This document shows, piece by piece, positions 9,900 to 21,900 of a stretch of 64,000 bases of DNA. This DNA is from Pyropia yezoensis (taxonomy: Eukaryota > Rhodophyta > Bangiophyceae > Bangiales > Bangiaceae): contig CM020619.1 in the NCBI GenBank assembly GCA_009829735.1, positions 27,244,063-27,308,062 of the forward strand, given 5' to 3'. A program made the position numbers and the translations under genes. How positions within the stretch are numbered: position 1 is the first letter of the stretch; each line of letters opens with the position of its first letter. The notes under the pieces are model-generated. The model was not told the origin of the DNA. It saw only the letters and a list, made by a program, of their open reading frames with translations, and ran no database searches.

Positions 9900-11640
9900 C
9901 CCCAACAAGCACAGCCACAACCAAGGACAGCGCTATCTCACGGCTAATTCTGGCTCGTTCCCGGGGTGGGGACGACGGCGCCCTAAGCCGACCCAGCGAG
10001 GAAGGTTGGTGGCAAGAGCACGAGGCTTGGGCCGGGCCTCCCCGCCAGTGGCGACCGCAGCTGCGCTGTCAATCGGACCGTCAACGGCGCCGGCACAGCA
10101 CCTGGCGCAAACCCTAATGATGTGCCAGTTGAGGTGGACCAGGCGGGGGCGTAGGATGACATGGCGGCCGCGAAAAAAACCACGGCGGTGGTGGCCGGCG
10201 GCGGACTTCCATGCCAGACGGGTCTTGGCACCGGCTCAGCGGCGGCAGTGGCGACGTCCGTGTGCGGCCCTCCCCGTCGCCGCCCCCGCCCTTGTCGCGG
10301 TCCGCGCCGTCACCGCAGCGCCTCGACTCCCTACGCACCACCCCCCGCCGTGTAGCACATTCTGAGCCCCCGGCGTGGCTCTCCCCGCAAAAAGTTACCG
10401 TCATCCACGCCGCCTCTAGCGCCAACGAGCCCACATCCATCCTGCGAGGCCGCCGCCGCCGCTGTCGTGCCATCGTTCGGGACCGCTGCGTCCATGTACG
10501 TGGCAGTGAGCTCGCACGTGGAATCGTCTACACCCCCCAGGCTGGCGCGCCCGACCCGTAGAAGCACCCTACCGCCGGCGCGGCCAGTCGACGCACGTAC
10601 ATGTGCATCCGTGCGCCGCCGACTCTTCAGCGGCGGCAACGACGCGGATGAGGATGATACGGAGAGAAGTGGAAAAGAGTGCTTGCTGTAGTGGCATCCT
10701 GAACCTCAGGAGCGCAGCACCCAACAGCACACAGAGTAACTTGCGCAGGCAGGAGCGTCGGGAGACCTGGATGCACGGTGCCCCAAACGGCCTGTCTGCC
10801 CAAGACGACATGGACACGCACCCGTACGGCAGCATTGACGCGCGGCACTGGGCGGGCACTGGTGAGACGTAAGTATCCGCACAAGCAGCAGAGACGCAAC
10901 TTTCCAACTTTTTTATCATTCACAACTATCGGTTAAACCCCTCCGGGAAACATCCGACTCATCCCGGAATAGGTTCCCGGGAAATGCCGGCGTCTCACCT
11001 ACTGGTAAACGGCCGAAAATCACCCATAATTGGGTCGTCGGCGAAAACGGGGGCGGCTGACGCACCCCGTGGTAGGTGAGGGTCACGGGCAAGATGTGCG
11101 CTGAATTCGCGTCTTGCAGTGTCCACCAGACCACGGGGTGCGCCTGTCGCCCCCATCTCCGCCTGACGTACTCAGTCCTCGTACTGGTGGTGTTGCTGGT
11201 GTTTGGGCTACCCCCTGTCCACTTTGTATGGCCAACGGGAGCGCCATGGTCACGCTACGGCCGCGGAAGTCGGCCTCTGCGCGAGGGCTGATCGCGCTTT
11301 TGGACGCGGTGACCGGGCCGCCGTCGTCGTCGACGGCAGCCGCCTGCTGCCGCATCCTTGACGCTGTGTAAGAGTCCGTGCGGGCAAACGACATTGGCCC
11401 GCTGCTGCGCGCATTCGGAGAGCGCCGCGGGCGTTCTCGGCCGCGGTCTCGCCCACTTCGCCGTTCCGTTTCCCCCCCCCCCCCCCCCCTTCACCCTCCT
11501 CTGCCCCCCTTTCACCCGCCCAGGCGGCTAGCCCGCCCCCATCAGCCGCGGATGCTGGCGCCTCTCACTGTCCGCCGCCTGCCGCTGCTGGGGCCGCAGC
11601 GCCGCTGCCCGCGTCGCCCGCCGGGGGGAGCGGTGACACT
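9900..11640. other. Unassigned stretch with a perfect inverted repeat
   Basis: I see no gene here. A 13-bp perfect inverted repeat, CGCACCCCGTGGT at 11,061-11,073 and ACCACGGGGTGCG at 11,130-11,142, encloses 56 bp. A second, weaker pair (CTCACCTAC near 10,995 and GTAGGTGAG near 11,072) overlaps it. A C-run lies at about 11,471-11,489. Confidence 0.5.
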
Positions 11641-14342
11641 ATGGACCAGAGCAACGACGACGGCGGCGGCGCCTGGCGCGCCGCGGCGGCCCGCCGTCGT
11701 CTCCGCCGTCAAGTTGCCAAGGACGCCTGCATTCGCCCGGCCGCTGGAGCGACTGCGGCCGTGGTGGGCGCCCCTGGCGGCCCCAGTATCCCCGCTTGTG
11801 GCTCTCGCGCTGGGGCGGAGGCTGACGAGGCTGCTGTAGGCGCCTGCGCCAACCGACAAAACGACAGTGCGGCAGCACCAGCGGCCGATCTGGCGGCGGT
11901 GGCCGGCGAGGGCGACAGCGCCGACGCCCGTCGCTGTGACGGAGGTGCCGCGCGTGATGGATCTGCTGGCCCCGCCGGTGGTGACCCGGTGGGCAGTTCG
12001 GCCGCCACCGCCGCCCTCACCTCTTCCGCGGCTGCACGCGCCGCTGCGGCGTGTATGGCGCTGACTGCCGAGCGTGGCGGCCGCCGCGGGTCCGACCCCC
12101 TCATTTTTGCGACGGTTCACGTGACCGGGGTGCCGCGGGAGCCGCGGGCGCACGCACTGCGCGGGCTGGTAGCGGGTGTCACCGGCCTGCCGTGGTCGAA
12201 CGTCGTGGACCTTGACCGTTTTGGCGTGGTGGCGGCCGTGACGTTGGTCCTGGACGCCATGCCCTCGTTTTTTTCCGCGCTGCGCACGGATGCCGCGGTG
12301 ATAGTGCTGAGGGTTGTGCGCAACACCGACCCGTGGCGTCCTGTCCTGTTTAGGCCCATGTTTCGGGGGAGGCTGACCGCGGAGGCGGCGCATACAGCGG
12401 CAGAGGAGCTGTGTGCGCGTCGCCTGCGGGCCAAGCCCGCACCGCTGGCGGCGGGCCCTCAGATGCCGCCACTACTGCAGGACGCACTGCGCGCCCACGT
12501 GGCCGCCCAGTTGGCCGCCACGCCGTCCCTGCGGGCGCCGGCCACGGCCGCCCCGACGCCCGCGGCGGCACCCGCCGCCCGGCAGGGCCCCGCCGAGGGG
12601 CCGGCCACCGACGAGGTGCCGCCTGCGGCGGCTGACACCGCGGTGCCGCCGCCTGCTGCCGCCAGCGACGCTAGCATGGCTGACGACAAGGCGCCCCTGG
12701 CTGGACGAGCGCCAGCCGCCACGGCCGCCGCCGAGCCCTTGCCGGTCGACGCGGTCACCCCGATGGACGGGGTGGAATCTCCCTGTGGGGGGGCGGGGGG
12801 ACCCGATTCGGGCGCCGCAGTGTCGGCCTCGGATTCGCCCGCCCCCCCTTCGGCGCCCCAAGACGAAACTTCAGCGCGGCCGGAATCGCCGATTCCAGCT
12901 GCTGCGGCGGGGAGAGCGAGCACTTCAGCGACGACGACGACCCCCGCCGATTTATGAGAGGATAATCGGCGGGGGGAAGGGGACGCCGATTCGGTCGCCG
13001 CGGCCGGGACGGGGTCGACGACGGCGATCGCGACAACGACGGCACCTGAAAATACGGGGCGGCCGACAGGTGCCGATTTGGCCGCCGCGGCGGGGATCCT
13101 GGCGCCACCGCCGTCACCGACCAGGACTTCGCCTGCCGTCCGGAGCGAAACGGGCGAGCCCGGGGGGGGGTCGCCGGCTGGCGCCCCGGCCCCAGCGTCG
13201 GCAGACGCCATGGAGGTCGTCCCCCTCGTGGGTCTGTCCGCCGACGACACGATGGCGGCTACTGCGGCCGCGCCGCTAAAGGTCGACGGGGCGGGTGGTG
13301 TGAGTGACGGGGCGGCCTCGGTGCAACCTGCGGCACTGTTTTCGCTTGCGGGGGTGGCGGGTGCGAGATCCCGCTGCCGACTCGTCGTCGGGGAGCGCAA
13401 GAAGCCCATCTCCCGGGACGGCCGCGGAGCTCCCGCCGAAAGTTTCGGCGGGTGCTGCAACGAGGGGCGTATCCTCATCAGGTCTACGAGGGAGTCCGAC
13501 TCAAGCCCCGGACACATCATGGCTCGCAAAAAATCAGGGGAAGGCACCTGAACTAAAGCTGCCCGCGGCCCGCCTCTGGTTGAGAAGGACTTGGAGCAGG
13601 GCAAGACGGGGGGCCTTCCCAGGTCGAGGTGGCCCAGGGTAAGAGGAAGGGGAAGTATTGATGCGAATGCGGGGGAGGTTGATCGGAAGTGTGCGCTAAG
13701 ATGAGTACAAGCCGCCATGTGGGCAGGCTTGAGGAGAGAGGAGGTCGACGTAACCGCCTTCACGTCAACGTGACGTGCCGGGGGACAGGTATTCGCGCCC
13801 CCGGCGACCGCAACACGCGTTCTTTTACCCCCTCGCAGGAACGACCGGGGGGTCGGAACTGAGGAGAGGGGAGTGTGTCAGAACTGGCTTCGCGCAGTGG
13901 GGCAGGGCGCGCCATACTGGGGCACGAGACAACTGGTCCGGCCCGTTTCTCTTTTTGCATTTGATCCCGAGTTTTCTTAAGTCAGGGATACCTTGCTTGA
14001 TAGTAGATCCAACATGGAATTTAGGGTTGTCTGCATTTTATCGTCTTGAACTTTTGCATGGACCAGTGGCCACGTGCTGGGGTGGTAGATTCTGGTTGGC
14101 GAGCTTCTGAGAGGACCCTAGAGGGATAAGGGGAGGGACAGCGGTGCTTGGCCTTGCTTTCCCGTCCCGACCAAGAAACTGTTGGCGCACACACCATCAT
14201 CTTGTTTACTGGTAGGGGGACTGCCCCACAACAGGGATACCGTGTGTGGGCCTTGCACTGCTTCCGGCTCCGCCGACACGGGAGGCAGCCCTTGTCCACC
14301 GCCCAAACTTGGGTGCTGCGTGCGCGAGTGGCTTTTGCCACA
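11641..14342 (+). mobile_element. LTR retrotransposon, family A copy 2 (3' part: one coding block and the 3' LTR)
   Basis: A long plus-strand coding block (about 11,641-13,551, roughly 635 codons with about one break) ends some 320 bp before an LTR at 13,874-14,342. The last part of the block, the untranslated stretch, the purine tract and the LTR all match 1-996, so the block belongs to the element. Residues about 150-260 hold an ordered, non-repetitive domain (VHVTGVPREPRAHALRGLVA, then VVDLDRFGVVAAVTLVLDAM) that resembles the small RRM-like folds of retroelement nucleic-acid-binding proteins; the rest is Ala/Pro-rich. No reverse transcriptase is seen between here and the array at 9.9 kb, so the copy is truncated or a non-autonomous derivative. 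Family placement is by LTR only. Confidence 0.55.
13874..14342 (+). repeat. LTR, family A copy 2 (469 bp)
   Basis: It begins TGTGTCAGAAC after the purine tract GAGGAGAGGGGAG and ends TTTTGCCACA. It aligns from end to end with 529-996, with lengths of 469 and 468 bp. Confidence 0.8.
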
Positions 14343-16125
14343 CGCTTGGCGCGAAGTTCTCCCCGTCATCACTTCGCTCGACAGGCGCGGACCCTTTCCG
14401 CTTCAGGTGACGAGAGAAGCTGCCGACAAACGGGAAACCACTTTCGAAGAGATGCTGTACTGCGCCGTCATGCCAAGTCCTTGCCTTGCCCTACCGTGCG
14501 CGTTGGTGATACTGCGCGAGCGACGCAAAATATCGTTGCACAAGGCCCTCTCCGGACCTCTTGGCTGCAGTTACCGCTTTGCCTGCACCATGCTTCGAGC
14601 AAGGACAAAGTAGGCGCCCAGGTCATGCTCCAGCTTGCGCCCAACGAAAGACCGGTTGAGGATGTTGAACTCCGCGTCCAGTACCTTGCAGCCGTCGCGT
14701 GCATCTGCATCTCGCACAGGAGGCGGCTCCTCCTCGTTTGAGGGAGGGGTGGAAGAGCAGCACGCACCGGCATTGATAACGAGATCCGGTTCACGATGAT
14801 CAGCTTGGAGAGAGGCCATGGTCATGCATGCACGCGTGTGCTGTTGGCAACGTGCTCTTCCGCTGGCTCAAGTACATCTGACAGAATATTCTGCGTACCA
14901 CAGGCTCTCATGCATGGCCAGCCACTACAAGCACCCATGCATGTCCTCTTCCAATCTGACATGTATTGCAACTCAATTCACCTTTTGCATTCATTCATAG
15001 GGTACGTTGCCTCATGCACTACTTGATATGTGTCGTCTCTGACGCATTCTTACAGGATCCACGGTACATTTCTCTAAGATATCAGAAATACACAACTCTA
15101 GGCGTTTTAGAATGAATATGTACATTTCCGTTAACATATCTCTAGATGATCACGTGCGGCATATGTCCATACATGGTTCATGCCATGCGGACGGTGCAGT
15201 ACTGTATGCAGAGCGTGGACTACGTTTGCGATGACATGTGACTTGTGTACCTCTACGGCTATGCGTCAGTTGATGCACCCGTCGATGACAACATGCGAAT
15301 CACATTCTGCAACATACGAACGAAGATGCCAGCCTAGCCGTCCTATGGAGAACAACAAAGTCAGGAACTGTAACATCGCACTGGAAAATGCAAGTGCTCC
15401 ACCAAGGAGGCCACCACTCCACAGCTCAGTCCCCAGCCGAGTACAAGCGCAATCCTACACGCGTCATCGCCGACCAGCTCAACAGCCAAGGCATTGCTTT
15501 GCATCTCCGTCTCGCTCCAGCGGAAATGGAACTGACCCTCTCCGACCACAGCTGTCCTCTTCACACGACGCGGGCGACTTGGACGACACCAGCCAGGCGC
15601 TCTCGCTTGTACTGGAACTTGAACTGGCGTGCTTTCACGCCCAAAATCCGCGCTAGGGGCAGTTGCACCGCCAATCAACGCCTTCCGGCGTTGTCAAGGC
15701 TGCGAGCCATCTTAATACGCCTCGTCTTGCGAGACCAGCTTGAGAGCGACCGTTGAGGCGGACGCTTCAGCTTTCGAGTTCAGCACCGCGTTCGCCGCTT
15801 GTACGGCCGCGGCAGATGCCCCGCCGACCTTGGAAAAGGGCGAAAAGGGGCTCAGCAGTGATCTCTCAGGGTTCTGGAGGCCCATTCTCCCAACGTTGAC
15901 TGCGATCTTGCACCGCCGAAGCGTTGCGTAAAAGGACGGGAGCGATACTGAGGCAACAGCTCAGTGATGGACAGAAGTGATTGCAAGCGGCTTTGTGAAC
16001 GACGCAAAGAAGCGTGCTCAACTGTCGTGACGCGCATCACCTCAGCTCTGAATCCATCACGTCACTCACATGCGAGATCTCTGACCGATGGACATCGGTG
16101 CACTTTTTATAGGGAATTAGCGCGT
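14343..16125. other. Start of a lower-GC island, mostly unassigned
   Basis: Base composition drops visibly after the family A LTR, with AT-rich stretches around 14,900-15,300. No domain is recognised. The one block that looks coding by composition is on the minus strand (see 15,712-15,885). Confidence 0.5.
15712..15885 (-). CDS. Short hypothetical coding block (57 codons)
   Basis: From an ATG at 15,885 the frame encodes MGLQNPERSLLSPFSPF and then an Ala/Ser/Lys-rich, helix-like stretch (GGASAAAVQAANAVLNSKAE) ending VSQDEAY and a stop. The same frame reopens downstream and runs on to 15,361, so this may be the remains of a longer gene with one or two stops. The block is not low-complexity DNA and lies in the lower-GC island, which makes a chance frame less likely than elsewhere in the window. 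No function can be given. Confidence 0.25.
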   Translation of the reverse strand: MGLQNPERSLLSPFSPFSKVGGASAAAVQAANAVLNSKAEASASTVALKLVSQDEAY

Positions 16126-16241
16126 AGAGCGTTGCAGTATGAGGTACCAGTCTGTTGAGAGCATTCTTCATATTCTCGGGGCAGTTGCACCGCCACTCAA
16201 GAGCGTTGCTGTATGAAGTACCAGTCTGTTAACAGCATTCT
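16126..16241 (+). repeat. Direct repeat of about 41 bp, two copies
   Basis: AGAGCGTTGCAGTATGAGGT followed by ACCAGTCTGTTGAGAGCATTCT at 16,126-16,167 is repeated with four or five changes at 16,200-16,241. Between them is CGGGGCAGTTGCACCGCC, which also occurs at about 15,657-15,673. It lies just upstream of the recombinase. Confidence 0.75.
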
Positions 16242-16395
16242 ACAAGTGATGCAGTACAGCATGGACAGTAGCATGGGCTATGTGAAACTCATGATGAATC
16301 GATACATTACGTGTGATATCAGAGGCGCTTTGGCTGAGCTGATTTGTATTACTGGAATGCATTGACTTCTTTACGGCGTCGGAGAGACTACTTGG

Positions 16396-17746
16396 ATGAG
16401 GCGTCGGCCGGTGCTTGCAAAGTGGGCACGCACCGTCGTATCAATGGAGAACTCATCCCCGGCGCTGCCATCCGCGCCGCTCCCTTCCGTGCCGGCGGCC
16501 CGTCCGCGTCACCAAGGCACGTGGGTTGATGAATTACACAGCACAGATGGCTATGATGCAGCTGCTCAAGCGGCAGGTACGATCAAGGAGGGGAGCTCGT
16601 CCAGCAGCAAGTTGATGCACAAAAGCATGAGGCGGGACTACTTAGCTGTCTGCCAGAAAGTCTGCGTCGGTCCGTACAAGGTTGACTCGTCCACTGCGGC
16701 CCACGTTTCCAACTTCTACTACGCACGCACGAAGCAATGGAAGCTGGGCCTATCCGCTGCATCGCCCTTTTCTGCGCAGATGACCATCTTCGTCCAGGAG
16801 CTGAACTTCAAGGGGCGCTTGAACACAGGCACGTCCGCTTCTGGTGAGGTCGCCTTGTCGGGCAAGCATTATGACAGCGATGACGTCGAGAAGGCGAAGC
16901 GTGCGCACAAGACTCAGCTGGCGAAAGATGGCAAGGTCGTGCCGCCAGTTGATCCTTAAGAGTACGGTCACATGTGTGCGTTCTTCGACCACTTCCTTAC
17001 GGGGGCTGACAACGTCCATCCTGACCGCCTGCTTCAGCACGCCGCCATGCTGATGGCGACACTTCTTTTGCTGCGCTTCGACGAGTTGTCGAAGATCTGG
17101 TGTGTTTCCCGAGATCTTATTGCCAGAGCAATGCGGACCGTCCACAAAAGCTTCCGTCAGACGTGTACCCCTGCAATTCATCCTAGCTGTTTTCTTTCCT
17201 CGGAACCGGCATTGCATGGTCCGTGCTTAACAACTGTTTGCCGGGGCATGAAAACGATCTTGTGGAGCAGTCGTGAGGACGTTGTGCGGACAGCGGACCT
17301 GTTTGGCAACATGAACTTCAAGGTCCACCTGAAAGACCCCAAAAAGACGTCGCGAGAAGGCCATCTTTACTTCATAGAGGGCGACATTGGAGTAGCAGGT
17401 GATTCACGCGTGGACCCGGTGCTTGCTGTTGCCTTGTACTGTCTGGTGCGTGGCGAAGAGGACGGCTACTTGTTCTGCCGCTTCGCGCCGACCTGTTCAG
17501 GTGCTTTTGAGATCCGCGCTGACGTGCGTTCGACCAACAAGGACTTCCTCGAGGAGCTTTGGTCGAGCGTGGACGACGCTGGCGTTTAGGCCACCCGCTT
17601 TCTCGGATTGCACTCCTTCAAGCGTAGACGAGTCCAACTGCATAAGCAGCTTGGTGTTCCGGACGTCGAGATTATGAAGAGAGGACACTGGTTCACCAAC
17701 TCAGCGTCTTAATCTTACCTCCAGTTTTGCACCCGCTTGGAGCTTC
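16396..17746 (+). pseudogene. Crypton-type tyrosine recombinase (decayed)
   Basis: A plus-strand coding stretch from the ATG at 16,396 reads in one frame for most of its length and carries about three breaks. The N-terminal part (about residues 50-180) is helical and would be the DNA-binding core. The catalytic part shows LLLLRFDELSKI, matching the box I segment that carries the first catalytic Arg, and near the end GLHSFKRRRVQLHKQLGVPD followed by EIMKRGHW, matching the box II His-x-x-Arg region (with Lys at the Arg place) and the GHW/GRW segment of Crypton-like recombinases. A SYLQF segment with a candidate nucleophilic Tyr follows. Tyrosine recombinases of Cryptons cut and join DNA without leaving target duplications. 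A DIRS-like or Starship-like relative cannot be excluded. It sits in the lower-GC island, upstream of and in the same orientation as the RecQ-like helicase. Confidence 0.7.
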
Positions 17747-17958
17747 GTCTTACGTACTCCTCCCCGCTTGCAGCACTTGCGGATGTTATTGCGTCTGGGG
17801 CGTCGTGAGTGTGGAGGCCATGCGCCTGTTCGCTCTGTAGGTTGGCAAGAAGAGCCTCTGTCGTTTGTTCAGAATGTCTCGGCGCGCCTTGTTAGTAGTT
17901 GCACATCAATGCATGGATTGTAGCATGGAGTGGATGGAACAGGCCGTGTGTTTAGTAT

Positions 17959-18906
17959 TGTAGGGTCCACGGCGGGCACGCACGCGCACTCGCGGGCGCA
18001 CGCCGCACGCACCCCACACCCACACCACACCACACACACTCTCGACGGCGGTGACGCACTCGGGGGAGGTGGTGTGGAAGCCGGGGAAGAAGAAGGGTGT
18101 CGGGGGGTGGGTGTGTGAAGTGGGGGTGAGCTTGACGTCGGTGGAAAGGGGTTCTCAGGTACAGTGGTTCTTTGCTTCCGTTCTTCGGTCTACTTTCCCC
18201 AGGTCTCCCCCTCTCGCCCTCGGTCACTCCGTATATATACCCCTGGGGGGTCCCTCAGAAGGCCCTCCGTGTGGTCCTCTCGCGGTTGGGCACAAGCTTC
18301 CCTAGAATCGCCGGTGTGCGGAGACCCCCCTCTCACAGAGCTCGTCTGAGGGGGTCCACGCCCCCCCTCGGGGTCGGTGTGCCCGTGGACGCCCGTAGAC
18401 ATGATGGTTAGAGGATGGAAGCTTCGGATGTCATGGATGGCAGGCTCTCGTTGGTCGGGATGGCTGATGGCAGCCAGCCGCCTTGACACTCTGAGGCCGG
18501 GTGCGCTGTCCGCGCTCGGCCGCCTCGGCGATGTCTCGCTTGAATTGACACTGGCGCTACGTTGCGCTGTCGGCGCCAGTTCTTGGTCAGCGGGTGGATG
18601 CCTTGCTCGAATTGACACTGGTGCTACGTTGCGGTGTCGGCGCCAGTTCATGGTCACCAGGTGGATACCGTGTCAGCATTTACGGTGTGCGGCCACGTAG
18701 CATTGACAGCCATCGTCCGGTTGCATCGTCATCACGGGGGCAGGCGGGATTGAACCTTGAACCTTCCAGATTCGAAATGTGAATGAAGACCAATCGTCCA
18801 GGGAACGCTTTTGCAAATCAAGACATCCGGTACGATTTGAGATCCGGCCTCTGGGGGAATTCCAAGTTGCGACTTGGAATTGCTATGTAAGGATTCAGTC
18901 CTTACA
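17959..18906 (-). repeat. 3' LTR of the family C chromovirus (948 bp)
   Basis: On the plus strand it begins TGTAGGGTCC and ends CCTTACA, so the tips TGTA/TACA are inverted. It holds a TATATATA-containing segment near 18,232 and is almost identical to 24,226-25,173. Confidence 0.93.
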
Positions 18907-21900
18907 CCTCCCTCCTCTTGAACCCGTCGGGAGGAGTTAAAAGCCGTGATCAGCTCGGCCGCGTCGATGTCTTGTTCACGAACCCAGCTGTTTTCCGTGT
19001 CATGATAGCCTTTCCACTTCACTAAGTACTGCGAGCGATCTCGACGCGTACGGTGTTGCAGCACGCGTTCGACTTCGTGCGCTTCGGTGCCGTCGGAGAG
19101 CGTAATGGCAGGCGGCGGACTCGGGGAACGGCCAAATCTGGTGTCAGCATGATGCGGCTTCACTAGGCTTGCATGAAACGCATTGTGGACCTTCCGATCC
19201 AGCACTGCTTGAGGGAGATCCAGCCGGAAAGTCACAGGAGTAACCACTTCGGTAATCTTGTAGGGGCCAGAGTACTTCGGCATTAGCTTTCGAGCTCCTT
19301 GGAAGGACTCGGGCATGAGGTTCTTAGTGCTTAGCATGACGAGATCGCCGACTGATAGGTGACAGTCTGTTCTTGATTTGTTGACGTATTGAGCTCGATA
19401 AGCGTTGGCCTTGCGGATGGCGTCGGCAGCCGTTTTGTGGGACTGCCGCAATGTCGCTAACCACTCTGCTAAAGCCGGGACCTTGTCGCTCGGGCTTCGT
19501 AGGGTGTCGAAAGGTACGACATTGGGCTCGTACCCGTACGTCAAGTAGAATGGAGAGTACGTTGTTACAGAGTTGATCGAGTGGTTGTACGCGACCTCCA
19601 CGTTCGTCAAACACAGGTCCTAGTCGCGTTGGTTGTGATCCACGAAGCACCTGAGGACTTCTTCGACTTTCTTGTTCATGACTTCGGTTTGCCCGTCCGT
19701 TTGCGGGTGGTAAGATGAGGATGGGCGAATCTTGACGTTAATCTTGTCCAACAGTCCGCGCCAGAACTGGGACATAAAAATCCGGTCTCTGTCGCAGACG
19801 ATATCAATTGGAAGTCCAAAGGTTCGGTAGACGTGGTCGTGGAAGAGCTGCGCTACGTGCTTGGCACTTGTCTCAGGTTCTGTCGGAGCCAAACGAATCA
19901 TCTTCGAATGCCGGGCAACAACAACCAAGAGGCCGTTGTGGCCACGTGCCGTTAATGGCAGTGGAGTAATGAAGTCCATGGATATACTTTGCCACGGTCG
20001 GGTTGGCGGTTCCAGGGGTTGTAAAAGCCCCAATGGGGCTTGCGTCGTGCTCTTGAATCGTTGGCAGGCGTCGCAGCTCTGTACGTAATCCTTGATGTCT
20101 TGTCTCATTGTCTTCCTGTAGAACCGGGTGACAAGGTCTTTGGTTGTCTTACGTTGGCCCATGTGACCTTTGCTTGGGATATCGTGGTAGTCGTGGAGGA
20201 CGTCATCACGAAAGCGGCCTTTCGGTATGTACACGTGGTCGTATCTAATGATGAAGCAGCCGTCCATCTTGAAGGGCGTCGTTGGTTTCTTGAGGATTTC
20301 TTTAAACTCAGGGTCTTCCGCATATGCTGCTAGAAGGCTTTGCTGGTCTTCTTTGTTCAGCTCCAGATGAAACACAGTGTTGATAGGTTGCGCTTCATTC
20401 TCGGGTTTCATTGGTTCTTGGGTTTTCGTTGGATTCTTGGGATTTTTCAGGGGTTCCCTTGTGGGATCATTGCTCTTGGAGTCTTCGGTGGCGTTCGTGG
20501 CGTCTTCAGGCTCCTTGTGTCTTGTGGTAGTCGTAGCATTCCCACTATTCGTGGCCGCTTTACGCTTGGGTTGCTTTGGTTTTTCATTGTCCTTGTGATT
20601 CTTGGGTACACCCCCGTCAATTGTTGTGGGAAGTGCTTTGTCAATGACGCGAGTGAGTAGTTCCGAGTTGGCTTCGATGCGGGACTCCGCAAGTTCTGTG
20701 TTTCGGGAGAGTGCATCAGCCACAGGATTCCTTGTCCCTGGTACTGGTATGATCTTGAAGTCGTATTGCTCCAACATCTCCAACCAACGCACTTGACGGT
20801 CGTTCAATTTGTCTTGGGTTCTTGGGTAACGTAGCGACTAGTGATCAGTGTGCACGATGAATTGTCGTCCATGCAAGTAGCACCGCCCGTGGCGAATGGC
20901 TTGTACGATGGCTAAAAGTTCGCGCTCCCTGATGGTATACAGCTGTTCGTGAATGCTTAGTGTTTGGGAGAAGAAGGCCACAGGGCGACGTCCCATTCCG
21001 TCGTTGTGCTCGAGTACTGCACCCACTGTACAGCCACTTGCATCAGTAGATAACACCACAGGGAGCTCAGGGTTGAATGCCCGAAGTATCGGGGCACTCA
21101 TGACTTTGTCCTTGAGGGAATTGAAGGCGTCCTCTTGGCGTGCGGTCCACTCGAAGTCGACAATGCTCGTCAGCTCAGTCAGGGGCTTAGCAACGGTGGC
21201 CATCTTCTCAATGAAGCGACGGTAGAAGTTCAACATCCCGAGGAAGGACTGGACATCGCGCTTAGTCTTAGACTTTGGCCACTTCTTGATAGCTTCGACT
21301 TTGACACGTTCCATCTCGAATCCATTGGCCGAGACGACATGGCCAAGGAAGTCTACGGACCTCTGAGCGAACTTGCACTTCGACGCCTTGGCGTACAGCT
21401 TGTGCTCGCGGAGTTTGTCTACGACTTGCCGCAGGTGTCGTATGTGCTCTTCCCTTGTTTTGCTGAAGATCAGTATGTCGTCCAAGTAGGCCGACACAAA
21501 GTTGTCGATGTAGGGTCTTAAGATGTCGTTGACGAGGTTCATAAAAGTCGCGGGAGCGTTGGTTAGGCCGAATGGTACGACGAGGAACTCAAACAGGCCG
21601 TACCTCGTTCGAAAAGCCGTCAAGGGGATCGACTCCGGATCAAGTCGGATTTGGTGGTAGCCGGAGCGGAGGTCCAACGATGTGAATAGGGTTGCTTGGC
21701 GGAGGCTGTCGATGATCTCGTCGATGCGTGGTAGAGGGTAGCAGTTCTTAACCGTCTGCTTATTCAGCGCTCGATAATCGATGCACAGTCGCAAGCCGCC
21801 GTCTTTCTTGGCCGCGAACAGAACCGGTGCTCCCCATGGTGACGTACTCGGTTGAATGAATCCTTTCTCGATTAAGTCTCGTATCTGACGAAGGAGTTCC

